Below, piece by piece: positions 33,904 to 43,500 of a stretch of DNA of 64,000 nucleotides. The DNA lies in assembly GCA_017504625.1 (NCBI GenBank), contig JAFVQU010000011.1, positions 90,452-154,451 of the forward strand, written 5' to 3'. Every line of letters begins with the position of its first letter. The first letter of the stretch is position 1. This DNA is from Clostridia bacterium. Its GTDB lineage: Bacteria; Bacillota; Clostridia; Oscillospirales; CAG-272. Both the position numbers and the translations under genes were made by a program. The notes under the pieces were generated by a model that ran no database searches, was not told where the DNA came from, and worked only from the letters and a program-made list of their open reading frames with translations.

Positions 33904-34962
33904 ATGCGTAATTACAACTACAAGCATAAATGGCAAAAATTACTCACCCCTGAGGTGGTATCTTTGTTAACACAGATCCACGAGTACAAGGGTGAGCAAA
34001 CACTGTTTATAGAAGCAAAAGCCGACACGCTTACACAGCTTGTCGAGATTGCAAAAATACAAAGCACAGAGGCTTCCAATAAGATTGAAGGAATTTACAC
34101 ATCCGACGAGCGACTTAAAAGCCTTGTGACAAATAAAACGACACCGAGAACGAGAAACGAGCAGGAAATAGCGGGATATCGAGACGTTCTTGCTACCATA
34201 CACGAAAGTCATGATTTCATACCCGTGAAGCCTTCAATTATCTTACAGCTCCATCGCGATTTGTATAAATTCAGCGGCAAGTCGATTGGCGGCTCGTATA
34301 AGGGAAGTGATAATGTGATCGCTGAGGAAGATAGCGAGGGCAACAAGCATATTCGCTTTCAACCCGTGCCTGCTTTTGAAACTCCCGGCGCAATAAGCGC
34401 AATATGCGAGGCGTTTGATGAGATGATATCGCAAACCGATGCCGATCCGCTTCTCATAATACCAATGTTTATACTTGACTTCCTCTGCATTCACCCCTTT
34501 AATGACGGCAACGGCAGAATGAGCCGACTGCTTACGCTTCTGCTTCTTTACCGCGCGGGTTATATCGTCGGTAAATATATCAGTATCGAAAAAATGATAG
34601 AGCAGAGCAAAGAAACCTATTACGAGGCTCTTCAGAACAGCTCAGCAAATTGGCACGAGGATGAAAACGATTATATCCCCTTCGTACAGTATACGCTTGG
34701 CGTAGTTGTTGCCGCATATCGAGAGTTTTCTTCAAGAGTAAAGAGTACGGCAACAAGCAACATGTCTAAACCCGAGCGCATAAAAGAGATCATCAAAGAA
34801 ACTCTCGGTAAAATAACAAAAACCGAGATTATGGAAAAGTGCCCCGATATCAGTCAGGTTACAGTGCAAAGAGCGCTTAACGACCTGGTTACAAGCGGAG
34901 ATATTTTGAAAATTGGCGGTGGACGTTATACCGCATACACGTGGAATCACGGAAAGGAATAA
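33904..34962 (+). CDS. Fic-family protein (AMPylase) with N-terminal inhibitory motif
   Basis: 352 aa. The active-site motif HPFNDGNGRMSR is complete. Upstream, SNKIEG at about residues 60-65 fits the inhibitory (S/T)xxxE(G/N) helix, so the enzyme is of the self-inhibited class with the inhibitor at its own N-terminus. The C-terminal 80 residues form a winged helix (TKTEIMEKCPDISQVTVQRALNDLV), which suggests DNA binding and possible autoregulation through the palindrome at 33806. The gene starts the operon 4 bp before hsdM; Fic genes are frequent companions of type I RM loci. Confidence 0.92.
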   Translation: MRNYNYKHKWQKLLTPEVVSLLTQIHEYKGEQTLFIEAKADTLTQLVEIAKIQSTEASNKIEGIYTSDERLKSLVTNKTTPRTRNEQEIAGYRDVLATIHESHDFIPVKPSIILQLHRDLYKFSGKSIGGSYKGSDNVIAEEDSEGNKHIRFQPVPAFETPGAISAICEAFDEMISQTDADPLLIIPMFILDFLCIHPFNDGNGRMSRLLTLLLLYRAGYIVGKYISIEKMIEQSKETYYEALQNSSANWHEDENDYIPFVQYTLGVVVAAYREFSSRVKSTATSNMSKPERIKEIIKETLGKITKTEIMEKCPDISQVTVQRALNDLVTSGDILKIGGGRYTAYTWNHGKE

Positions 34963-34965
34963 AAA

Positions 34966-36462
34966 ATGATTACAGGCGAGCTTAAAAATAGAATTGACGG
35001 ACTTTGGAACGTATTTGCGGCAGGAGGACTTGTTAATCCTCTTGACGTTATAGAGCAGATTACCTATTTGATGTTTATACATGACCTTGACGATACCGAT
35101 AATATGCGCGCAAAGGAAGCGGTTATGCTGGGGCTTCCTCACAAGAGTATTTTTGCCGATAAGGTAAAGGTTGGCGATCGCGAGATCGACGGAAATCAGC
35201 TTAAGTGGTCGGTATTCCATGATTTTCCCGCAGCAAAAATGTATTCTACCGTGCAGGAATGGGTATTTCCGTTTATCAAAGGGCTTCATGACGATAAGGA
35301 TAGCGCATATTCCAAATATATGGACGACGCGATCTTTAAGATCCCCACGCCCTTGCTCCTCGACAAGATAGTATCCGCGCTTGACGATATCTATGCGCAG
35401 ATGGCGCAGATAAAGGATAGCGACATACGCGGCGACGTATACGAGTATCTTCTTTCTAAAATTGCGCAGTCGGGATTGAACGGTCAGTTCCGTACACCCC
35501 GTCATATTATTCGTATGATGGTCGAGCTTATGGATCCTAGCGCCGACGAGGTTATCTGCGACCCCGCTTGCGGTACGTCGGGATTTCTTGTTGCCACAGG
35601 TGACTATCTCAAAGAAAAGCGCAAAGAGGAGATCTTTTTTAACAGACAGAAAAAGGCGCACTATATGAACGGCATGTTCCACGGCTACGATATGGATAGA
35701 ACTATGCTCCGTATCGGCGCGATGAATATGATGACGCACGGTGTGGACAACCCCTATATCGAATACCGTGATAGCTTGTCCGATCAGAACGCGGATAAGG
35801 ATAAATATTCGCTGATTTTTGCAAATCCCCCCTTTAAAGGAAGCCTTGACTATGATACCGTTTCTGCGGATCTTTTGAAGGTATGTAAGACCAAGAAAAC
35901 AGAGCTGCTATTTCTCGCGTTAATGCTTCGTATGCTTCGCGTGGGCGGTAGATGCGCTGTTATCGTTCCCGATGGCGTACTGTTCGGTTCGTCTACTGCT
36001 CATAAGGCTATTCGCAAGGCGATAGTTGATGACAACCGCCTTGAAGCCGTTATTTCCATGCCGTCGGGCGTGTTTAAGCCCTACGCAGGCGTTTCCACGG
36101 GAATTCTGATCTTCACCAAGACAGGACACGGCGGCACAGACAAGGTTTGGTTCTACGACATGCAAGCCGACGGATTCAGCCTTGACGATAAGCGTACTGA
36201 GGTCAAGGAGAACGACATTCCCGACATTGTCGCGCGATTCCACAACCTTGAGGCAGAAACCGACCGCGCACGCACCGAAAAATCCTTCTTCGTACCCAAA
36301 GACGAGATCGTGCAGAACGAGTATGACCTCTCTATCAATAAGTATAAAAAGACCGAATATAAGCCTGTGGAGTATGCCTCCACCGCCGAGATCATGGCAG
36401 AGTTGCATGAGTTGGAGATCGAGATAACCAAAGGACTTGCGGAGTTGGAGGAATTACTTTAA
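34966..36462 (+). CDS. hsdM: Type I restriction-modification methyltransferase subunit HsdM
   Basis: 498 aa N6-adenine DNA methylase. The SAM motif is DPACGTSGFLVA and the catalytic motif IV is NPPFKG. The helical N-terminal domain (GELKNRIDGLWNVF...) and C-terminal helical tail are typical. It works with HsdS to methylate the recognition site and with HsdR to restrict unmodified DNA. It overlaps the following membrane-protein gene by 1 nt. Confidence 0.95.
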   Translation: MITGELKNRIDGLWNVFAAGGLVNPLDVIEQITYLMFIHDLDDTDNMRAKEAVMLGLPHKSIFADKVKVGDREIDGNQLKWSVFHDFPAAKMYSTVQEWVFPFIKGLHDDKDSAYSKYMDDAIFKIPTPLLLDKIVSALDDIYAQMAQIKDSDIRGDVYEYLLSKIAQSGLNGQFRTPRHIIRMMVELMDPSADEVICDPACGTSGFLVATGDYLKEKRKEEIFFNRQKKAHYMNGMFHGYDMDRTMLRIGAMNMMTHGVDNPYIEYRDSLSDQNADKDKYSLIFANPPFKGSLDYDTVSADLLKVCKTKKTELLFLALMLRMLRVGGRCAVIVPDGVLFGSSTAHKAIRKAIVDDNRLEAVISMPSGVFKPYAGVSTGILIFTKTGHGGTDKVWFYDMQADGFSLDDKRTEVKENDIPDIVARFHNLEAETDRARTEKSFFVPKDEIVQNEYDLSINKYKKTEYKPVEYASTAEIMAELHELEIEITKGLAELEELL

Positions 36463-36893
36463 TGGCAAAGAAAAAAGAAAAACCGCAGATTATAAATAAT
36501 ATTCAAGAACTTAATCTTGAAATTGACTATGATAAGCTTGCAGAAGCGATAGTGAAGGCAGAGGAAGAATTTCAAAAGAAGAAAAAGAGGCCTAATAAAT
36601 TTCGAGCTATCGGAAAATCAATTTTCAATATGACAGTTTCGGTTGTTGCAGTCTTATTGTTAATTGGTGTGATAATAGCTGTTTGGTCACAGCCAGCACT
36701 TAAAGAGGTGTTAAATGTTTTTGAGTCTATTCAGATTACCGGTGTTTTAGCAATTTTTGCAATTTTACATATTTTTTCTGCGATTGAATGTTGGAAAGAC
36801 GATGATGAAAATGCTATTGCAACTTTTAATAATAATATAGCTCTATTTGCATTGATTGTTGCATTGATAGCACTTTATAAGGGGGTAAGGTAA
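36462..36893 (+). CDS. Small three-TM membrane protein between hsdM and hsdS
   Basis: 143 aa. A charged N-terminal half (KAEEEFQKKKKRPNK) is followed by hydrophobic segments at about residues 57-78, 92-110 and 121-139. Starts and stops overlap both neighbours by 1 nt, so it is an integral member of the RM operon. No family is recognised. It could tether the RM complex or be a separate effector that acts on the membrane. Confidence 0.72.
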   Translation: MAKKKEKPQIINNIQELNLEIDYDKLAEAIVKAEEEFQKKKKRPNKFRAIGKSIFNMTVSVVAVLLLIGVIIAVWSQPALKEVLNVFESIQITGVLAIFAILHIFSAIECWKDDDENAIATFNNNIALFALIVALIALYKGVR

Positions 36894-38068
36894 TGGCGAG
36901 ATTGGGTGATATAGCAACAGTAATAACAAAAGGCACTACCCCTACATCAATCGGTTTTACTTTTCAAAATGAAGGTATAAATTTTGTGAAAATTGAGAGT
37001 GTTGACGAAACCGGCAATTTCATTTGCGATAAGTTCGACCACATAAGTGCTGATTGTCATAAAAAACTTAAAAGGTCGCAGCTACAGGAGAATGATATTC
37101 TGTTTTCCATAGCAGGAGCTATTGGCAGAACGGCTATTGTAACTAAAGATATCCTTCCAGCAAATACAAACCAAGCACTGGCTATTATACGAATACCACA
37201 AGGTATTATAAATTACTCATTTCTTTTATACATATTGCAGTCCTCGGTAGTGCTTGAACAAGCCGAAAAGAAAAAACAAGGCGTGGCACAATTAAATTTG
37301 TCACTGAAAGATATTGGTGACTTTATAATTCCCGATATTCCTTTAGCAGAACAGCAAGAGATAGTCGATAATCTTAATAAGGTCAGCAACCTGATATCTC
37401 TCCGCAAACAGCAACTTTCAAAATTGGACGAGCTTGTAAAATCCCGATTTATCGAGATGTTCGGCAACCTTGTTATAGGCGACAAAATCAGCGAAAACAA
37501 GCATAAGGTTGGCGAGATAGCAAGTGTAACAAAATTAGCGGGTTTTGAGTTTACCAAGTATATTCAATATAAGGAGCAAGGAGATATTATCATGCTTCGT
37601 GGCTTGAACTGCAAGAAAGGCCACTTGGTATTAGACGATATCAAATGGATCGATAAAGAAACATCTGACCTCCTGCCTCGATCCAAATTGTATTATGGCG
37701 ATATTTTGATGACATACGCAGGCACAATCGGTGATGTTGCAATGGTGGATGCTGACAATAAATATCATCTTGCACCGAATGTAGCAAAGATAACATTAAC
37801 CGATAAAATGGCGTACAACCCTGTGTTCGTAATACACCTGTTCATGTACACCAACGATTATATAATGACCTTTGCATCCGTGGTGGCTCAAGCATCTATC
37901 AATATGGAGAAAATACGAAATTTCGAGTATTATTTTCCTTCTGCTGCACAACAAAACGAATTCGCAGCCTTTGTCGAACAGACCGACAAATCGAAATTTG
38001 AAATTCAGCAGAGCCTTGAAAAGCTCGAAACACTAAAAAAAGCTTTGATGCAAAAATATTTTGGGTGA
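36893..38068 (+). CDS. hsdS: Type I RM specificity subunit HsdS
   Basis: 391 aa with two target recognition domains (starting near residues 1 and 200: ARLGDIATVITKGTTP and HKVGEIASVTKLAGFEF), each followed by a conserved helical spacer (LAEQQEIVDNLNKV and QQNEFAAFVEQTDKSK). It determines the bipartite DNA target of the HsdM/HsdR complex. The halves differ, so the recognition sequence is not predictable from the sequence alone. Confidence 0.93.
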   Translation: MARLGDIATVITKGTTPTSIGFTFQNEGINFVKIESVDETGNFICDKFDHISADCHKKLKRSQLQENDILFSIAGAIGRTAIVTKDILPANTNQALAIIRIPQGIINYSFLLYILQSSVVLEQAEKKKQGVAQLNLSLKDIGDFIIPDIPLAEQQEIVDNLNKVSNLISLRKQQLSKLDELVKSRFIEMFGNLVIGDKISENKHKVGEIASVTKLAGFEFTKYIQYKEQGDIIMLRGLNCKKGHLVLDDIKWIDKETSDLLPRSKLYYGDILMTYAGTIGDVAMVDADNKYHLAPNVAKITLTDKMAYNPVFVIHLFMYTNDYIMTFASVVAQASINMEKIRNFEYYFPSAAQQNEFAAFVEQTDKSKFEIQQSLEKLETLKKALMQKYFG

Positions 38069-38082
38069 GGTGAGAAAGAATT

Positions 38083-39111
38083 ATGCCAAAATTTACAGTG
38101 CCTGTGGGCAAAGAGCCTAAAGGAGAGTGTAAAATACTTTTTATTATCGGAAACGGATTTGATCTCGGATTGGGAATGAAAACACGTTATTCGGACATGT
38201 ATGAATCTTATATAAATTCTAAATCCAAATCAGAATCAATAAAAGCATTTAAGGTTCGCTTATCAAACGATATTAAGTATGAAAACTGGTCAGATTTTGA
38301 AATGGCAATGGCAAAAAAAGCAAATGATTTTTCGAGTGAAAATGAATTTGTTGAGTGTATTAGAGATTTCAAAAAGCATATGGCCGATCATCTGGAAAGG
38401 GAGACACAAAACAAAGTCGAAAAATTAGGTCAAGTAGCATTTACAGAACAAAGAGATGTTATGTGGGAATCAATAACAAACTTTGAATATGGGCTTATTC
38501 CTAATGATGTAAAAGAAATCAAAAGGATAAGAGGGGATAAAGATCTTACACATAGTTTCTTAACTTTTAATTATACTAAGATCTTTGATTATTTGTTGCG
38601 TTTTGTAAATATATATGATTATCCGTTACACATCCATGGCACATTGGGCGAAGATATTGTGACAGGAGTGGATGGAGATGATCAATTAGTGCCAACAAAA
38701 TATAAGATTACAAGAAAAACTGAACGGGCTTTTATCAAACCAAAGTTCAACGAATCTTTTGATGTGGAACGCATCAAACAAGCCGCAAATATGATAACAG
38801 AAAGCAACATAATATGTAGTTATGGGTTCTCTTATGGACAATCCGATAGAATGTGGCTCAACTTAATATCACAATGGCTATTAGCTAATGCCGGGCATCA
38901 TTTAGTAGCATTTATGTATGATGATACTCTGTACGACAAAATCAATCCCGACATAAGAATGGACGCCGAAGAAGAGAAAAAAATTGAGTTGTTAAAAAAA
39001 CTTGGTTTGAGTGATAATGATGAGATTTTTAAACAAGTACACATACCTGTAGGATATGATATATTTGATATCAACTTTGACAAAACAGAGGCAAGTTTAC
39101 AGCCAGTATAA
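38083..39111 (+). CDS. AbiH-family phage abortive infection protein
   Basis: 342 aa. The family opening ILFIIGNGFDLGLGMKTRYSDMYE (GNGFD motif) and the later SFLTFNYTKIFDYLL and LHIHGTLGE motifs are all present. AbiH stops phage multiplication in lactococci by an undefined mechanism. It is placed inside the RM operon between hsdS and hsdR, 14 bp after hsdS, indicating a composite defence unit. Confidence 0.88.
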   Translation: MPKFTVPVGKEPKGECKILFIIGNGFDLGLGMKTRYSDMYESYINSKSKSESIKAFKVRLSNDIKYENWSDFEMAMAKKANDFSSENEFVECIRDFKKHMADHLERETQNKVEKLGQVAFTEQRDVMWESITNFEYGLIPNDVKEIKRIRGDKDLTHSFLTFNYTKIFDYLLRFVNIYDYPLHIHGTLGEDIVTGVDGDDQLVPTKYKITRKTERAFIKPKFNESFDVERIKQAANMITESNIICSYGFSYGQSDRMWLNLISQWLLANAGHHLVAFMYDDTLYDKINPDIRMDAEEEKKIELLKKLGLSDNDEIFKQVHIPVGYDIFDINFDKTEASLQPV

Positions 39112-39152
39112 ATAAGTAAAAACAATAAAAATTTGCATTAAAGAGGTAAATC

Positions 39153-39272
39153 ATGACCAACTTTGATTTCCTAAAAGCTACCCCCGATTTTGACACGTTT
39201 GCAGACGTAGCGATATCGGCGGAGAAAATATTACATATCGACGTGGATGCCTGTGTAACGCATTTGAGTTAA
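39153..39272 (+). pseudogene. Truncated duplicate of the hsdR 5' end
   Basis: 39 codons beginning MTNFDFLKATPDFDTF and ending in a stop after VDAC. It nearly repeats the start of hsdR at 39969 (KDTPDFDTF...VDAC), including the DNA, but loses homology right after the codon for that Cys. Its ribosome site is GAGG. It marks an event that duplicated or displaced the hsdR start when the next gene was acquired. Confidence 0.85.
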
Positions 39273-39330
39273 GGAAGGTTAAAAAGTTTAAAAATCAAAA
39301 TATTATAATTATTGAATAAAGGAGAATAAA

Positions 39331-39945
39331 ATGGAGTTTATAAAAACTGTTTGGTGTTGGTTACGTGTAAACTGGTTAGATGTTTCACTTATTATAGTAG
39401 GAGCGTCAGCATTTTTTACATATTACTGTGAAATTAAAAGGAAAAGAAAAACAGCAGCAACTATAATAATTAACCAGATCAAGGAAATTGATGAAGCTAT
39501 TTTGCAATTGCAAAAAGCGGAGGCTTTAAATACAACAGTAATATATAAATCTAAGGCAATTATGTCTGAAAACTATTGGACTAAATACCGACATTTGCTT
39601 ATAAGAAAATTATCACCAGTTCAAATTTCTACAATTGAAGTTTTTTATTCACAGGCGGAAGAAATTGAAAAATCAAGATTGTCGGTTTGTAATGAAATTC
39701 TCGCCACGTTTAATAATAAAGAACTTGTCTACCAATTAAAGGTTGCCGAAGAAATTATTAATACAGGCGGATTCGCTGGGAAGAAATCACCACTTTATGA
39801 ATATTATAAATCTAGAGCAACATATATATCCAAACTTCCAATGTCTTATTTAACAGATAATTTGAGAACATTTAGAAGATTGGTTGACACGCCTGATGGA
39901 ATAGATATATACAAAAAATTAAAAAAGCTCTCATATTTAAAATGA
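39331..39945 (+). CDS. Membrane-anchored protein inserted before hsdR
   Basis: 204 aa. One N-terminal membrane segment (about residues 14-32, WLDVSLIIVGASAFFTYY) is followed by a basic stretch and long helices likely to form coiled coils. The family is unknown. The base composition is AT-richer than in hsdM or hsdR. It lies between the duplicated hsdR start and hsdR itself, so it was probably captured as a cassette. AAAGGAG precedes the ATG. Confidence 0.7.
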   Translation: MEFIKTVWCWLRVNWLDVSLIIVGASAFFTYYCEIKRKRKTAATIIINQIKEIDEAILQLQKAEALNTTVIYKSKAIMSENYWTKYRHLLIRKLSPVQISTIEVFYSQAEEIEKSRLSVCNEILATFNNKELVYQLKVAEEIINTGGFAGKKSPLYEYYKSRATYISKLPMSYLTDNLRTFRRLVDTPDGIDIYKKLKKLSYLK

Positions 39946-39968
39946 TTTTTGTAAAAAAAGGAGGCCAT

Positions 39969-42900
39969 ATGACCAACTTTGATTTCCTAAAAGATACCCC
40001 CGATTTTGACACGTTTAGTGACGTGGCGATATCGGCGGAGAAAATATTACATATTGACGTGGATGCCTGCGCCATCAACTGTCGGCGCGCGATGGAGTTC
40101 GCGGTCAAGTGGATGTACTCTGTGGACAAGGATCTCGATATTCCTTGCGAGAGTAATCTGCAAAGGCTGATAAATGCCGAGGAATTCCGCGCGATCGTCG
40201 GGCAAGACGTTTGGAAGCGCATGGATATTGTCCGTCAGATAGGCAATAGTGCGGCGCACGGCGGCAAAAAGGTCACAAAGGACGAGGCGGAGCTTTGCCT
40301 TGAAAACTTATTTGTCTTCCTTGATCTTGTGGCATATTTCTACGCGCCCGAGTATGAGGAGCAGAAGTTTGACAAGTCCTTGCTTGAATTGACTATTGAC
40401 GAGGCATTGTCCTTCGTGCCTGACACCGATATTGACGTTAACAAGTTAATTGAGGAAAACAAGGCGATGAAGGACGAGCTTACCGCCCGCCGAGCAGAGC
40501 AGCAGCAGACCTATGTTCCAAAGCCCCTTGAACTTTCCGAGTACAAGACGAGAAAGATCTACATCGACTACATGCTTCGCGATGCGGGCTGGGTCGAGGG
40601 TAAGGACTGGCTCAACGAGGTCGAGCTTTACGGTATGCCCAACAAGAGCGAGGTCGGTTATGCCGACTATGTGCTCTATGGTGATGACGGCAAGGCACTT
40701 GCAGTCCTTGAAGCGAAGCGCACATGTGTAGACGTTTCTAAGGGCAGACAGCAGGCAAAGCTTTACGCCGACCTTTTGGAGAAGAAATACGGTCGCAGAC
40801 CGATCATTTTCCTTTCAAACGGCTTTGACACGCGCATATGGAACGACAAATATTATCCCGAGCGCAAGGTGGCATCTGTTTATTCCAAGCGCGATCTTGA
40901 AAAGCTTTTCAATCTCCACACTATGCGGATAAGCCTCAAGAACGTGTCGGTAGACAAATATATTGCGGGACGTTACTATCAAGAGGGAGCAATCAAGGCG
41001 GTTTGCGAGGCGTTTGATAAGAAAAATCGCCGCAAGGCGCTTCTCGTTATGGCAACCGGCTCGGGTAAAACGAGAACGGTTATCGCGCTCTGCAAGGTGT
41101 TGCTTGATCACGGCTGGGTGAAGAATATTCTGTTCCTTGCCGACCGAAATTCGCTTGTTACACAGGCAAAGCGTGCTTTTGTGAATATGCTACCCGATCT
41201 CTCGGTGACTAATCTCTGCGAGGACAAGGAGAATTTTGACGCGCGTTGCGTATTCTCGACCTATCAGACGATGATGAATTGCATTGACACGGTCAAGGAC
41301 GAGGATGATAAGAAGCTTTTTACAGTCGGTCACTTTGATCTTGTCATCGTTGACGAGGCGCACCGCTCAATTTATAACAAATACAGAGATATATTCAACT
41401 ATTTCGACGCACCGCTGGTGGGTCTTACCGCCACGCCCAAGGACGAGATCGATAAAAATACATACGACATATTTGAAATGGAGCCCAATATACCTACCTA
41501 CGCATATGAGCTTTCACAAGCCGTCACCGACGGATATCTCGTTGATTTTATGTCTGTAGAGAGTAAACTGAGATTTATCGAGCAGGGAATTGTGTACGAT
41601 GATCTTTCCGACGAGGATAAGCAGGCATACGAGGACACCTTTGAAGACGAAAACGGTGAGTTGCCCGAAAGAATTGCGTCGTCTGCCCTTAATGAGTGGG
41701 TATTTAACGAGGATACCATTCGTCAAGTGCTTCATATTCTTATGAATGACGGTCTACGTGTTGATTACGGAGAAAAGCTCGGTAAAACGATCATTTTTGC
41801 GAAAAATCACGAGCATGCTGAGAAGATTCACGAGATATTCGGCAAGGAATATCCCCATCTTCCCGGTTACACCAAGGTTATTGACAACTATATGACCTAT
41901 GCGCAGAGCGCAATCGATGAGTTTTCTGATCCAAAGAAAATGCCGCAGATCGCTATCTCGGTAGATATGCTTGACACAGGTATCGACGTTCCCGAGGTAC
42001 TCAACCTTGTGTTCTTCAAAAAGGTGATGAGTAAGGCAAAGTTCTGGCAGATGATAGGTCGTGGTACACGTCGATGTGACGGTCTTATCGACGGCAAGGA
42101 TAAGGACAAGTTCTATATCTTCGATTTCTGCGGGAACTTTGAGTTCTTCCGTATGAATAACGGCAAGCCGACTGCTAATCAGATGGCTCTGCAGGGAGCT
42201 ATATTTAAACTAAAGGCCCAAATTGCTTTTAAACTGGAAGGTCTAGAATATCAAACTCCCGAGCTTATCTCGTTCCGCAAATCCTTGGTCGACGATATGG
42301 TTCGCAAGGTTAGTGAGCTGAACAGGGATAATTTTGCCGTCAGACAGCATTTACGTTACGTAGAGCGATATTCTAACGTTGATAGCTACAATATACTGAC
42401 TTATGAGGATACGCTATCAATGGCGGAAGAGCTGGCACCTCTGATTACTCCCGACGAGGACGAGGCTTCTGCGGTTCGCTTTGATGCGCTTATGTACGGC
42501 ATTGAGCTTGCATATCTCGCCGGTAAGAAGTATGCACGCGCACATACTGATCTGTATAAAAAAGTCAGCGGAATAGCAAGTGTGGCGAATATACCTGAGA
42601 TCATGGCGCAGTCTGAGCTGATAAATAAGATTTTGCATACAGATTATCTTGAGAATGCCGGCATCAACGAGTTTGAGTATATTCGTGAGCATCTTCGTGA
42701 TTTGATGAAGTATATTCCGAGAACGGGTGTGAAGTATATTACAAATTTTGACGACGAGATTTTGTCGACCGAGTGGAATGAATCTAATCTGGAGAGCGAT
42801 GATCTTCAAAATTATAAGGCAAAAGCTGAGTTTTATATCCGTCAGCATCAGGACGAGGATGCAATTGCCAAGTTGAAGTGGAATGTTCCGCTTAACGAGG

Positions 42901-43265
42901 AGGATGTAAAATCTCTCGAGCGTATTTTGTGGAGCGAGGTTGGTAGCCAGAATGATTATAAAACCGAATATGGTGAGAAGCCTCTTGGAGAATTTGTGCG
43001 TGAAATCGTTGGCCTTGATATGTCTGCAGCAAAGGAGGCATTTGCTGAATTTCTGAACAATGTAAACCTTGATGCAAGACAGATTTATTTCGTTAACCAG
43101 ATCGTTGAGTATATTGTTCATAACGGTGTGATGAAGGATATGTCGGTTCTCTTGGAGCCTCCGTTTACCGACAAGGGTAGCATTGTAGATGTGTTTACAG
43201 ATGTTTCGATTTGGATGGGAATTAAAAACGTAATTGATCAGATAAATGCCAACGCAGCGGCGTAA
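39969..43265 (+). CDS. hsdR: Type I restriction endonuclease subunit HsdR
   Basis: 1098 aa from the ATG at 39969, with AAAGGAGG 4-5 nt upstream; an in-frame ATG at 39942 lies before this site. Order of domains: DUF4145-like N-terminus, PD-(D/E)xK nuclease (YADYVLYG...AVLEAKR), SF2 helicase motor (ATGSGKTRTV, VDEAHRS) and a C-terminal EcoEI-type helical domain. It cuts DNA after ATP-driven translocation when sites are unmethylated. Confidence 0.94.
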   Translation: MTNFDFLKDTPDFDTFSDVAISAEKILHIDVDACAINCRRAMEFAVKWMYSVDKDLDIPCESNLQRLINAEEFRAIVGQDVWKRMDIVRQIGNSAAHGGKKVTKDEAELCLENLFVFLDLVAYFYAPEYEEQKFDKSLLELTIDEALSFVPDTDIDVNKLIEENKAMKDELTARRAEQQQTYVPKPLELSEYKTRKIYIDYMLRDAGWVEGKDWLNEVELYGMPNKSEVGYADYVLYGDDGKALAVLEAKRTCVDVSKGRQQAKLYADLLEKKYGRRPIIFLSNGFDTRIWNDKYYPERKVASVYSKRDLEKLFNLHTMRISLKNVSVDKYIAGRYYQEGAIKAVCEAFDKKNRRKALLVMATGSGKTRTVIALCKVLLDHGWVKNILFLADRNSLVTQAKRAFVNMLPDLSVTNLCEDKENFDARCVFSTYQTMMNCIDTVKDEDDKKLFTVGHFDLVIVDEAHRSIYNKYRDIFNYFDAPLVGLTATPKDEIDKNTYDIFEMEPNIPTYAYELSQAVTDGYLVDFMSVESKLRFIEQGIVYDDLSDEDKQAYEDTFEDENGELPERIASSALNEWVFNEDTIRQVLHILMNDGLRVDYGEKLGKTIIFAKNHEHAEKIHEIFGKEYPHLPGYTKVIDNYMTYAQSAIDEFSDPKKMPQIAISVDMLDTGIDVPEVLNLVFFKKVMSKAKFWQMIGRGTRRCDGLIDGKDKDKFYIFDFCGNFEFFRMNNGKPTANQMALQGAIFKLKAQIAFKLEGLEYQTPELISFRKSLVDDMVRKVSELNRDNFAVRQHLRYVERYSNVDSYNILTYEDTLSMAEELAPLITPDEDEASAVRFDALMYGIELAYLAGKKYARAHTDLYKKVSGIASVANIPEIMAQSELINKILHTDYLENAGINEFEYIREHLRDLMKYIPRTGVKYITNFDDEILSTEWNESNLESDDLQNYKAKAEFYIRQHQDEDAIAKLKWNVPLNEEDVKSLERILWSEVGSQNDYKTEYGEKPLGEFVREIVGLDMSAAKEAFAEFLNNVNLDARQIYFVNQIVEYIVHNGVMKDMSVLLEPPFTDKGSIVDVFTDVSIWMGIKNVIDQINANAAA

Positions 43266-43272
43266 ATTGGAA

Positions 43273-43350
43273 AGTCCGACTATGATAAAACAAGAATTTA
43301 TTGAGTACTGCTTTAGCACATTTGGTACATTGTCGGACTCTCCCAACTAA
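43273..43350 (+). pseudogene. Short remnant after hsdR, possibly MmcQ/YjbR-like
   Basis: A 22-codon frame (43282-43350) starting MIKQEFIEYCFSTFGT resembles the first residues of MmcQ/YjbR proteins but ends at once. It lies inside the 8-bp inverted repeat AGTCCGAC (43273) / GTCGGACT (43332). It could be a gene remnant or chance. The rest of 43351-43500 shows nothing else. Confidence 0.35.
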
Positions 43351-43500
43351 ATTGTGAAATCCTATGTTAATGTCAGCTTGGAAACAACAAAATTATCTAT
43401 ACCAAGGTCAACAAGGTAACTGATAATTTGTTTTGGACACAATCTAAAAAATACATTTAAAAGGTAATAAGCTGCCAATACGAAATAAATGGGAGGAAAT

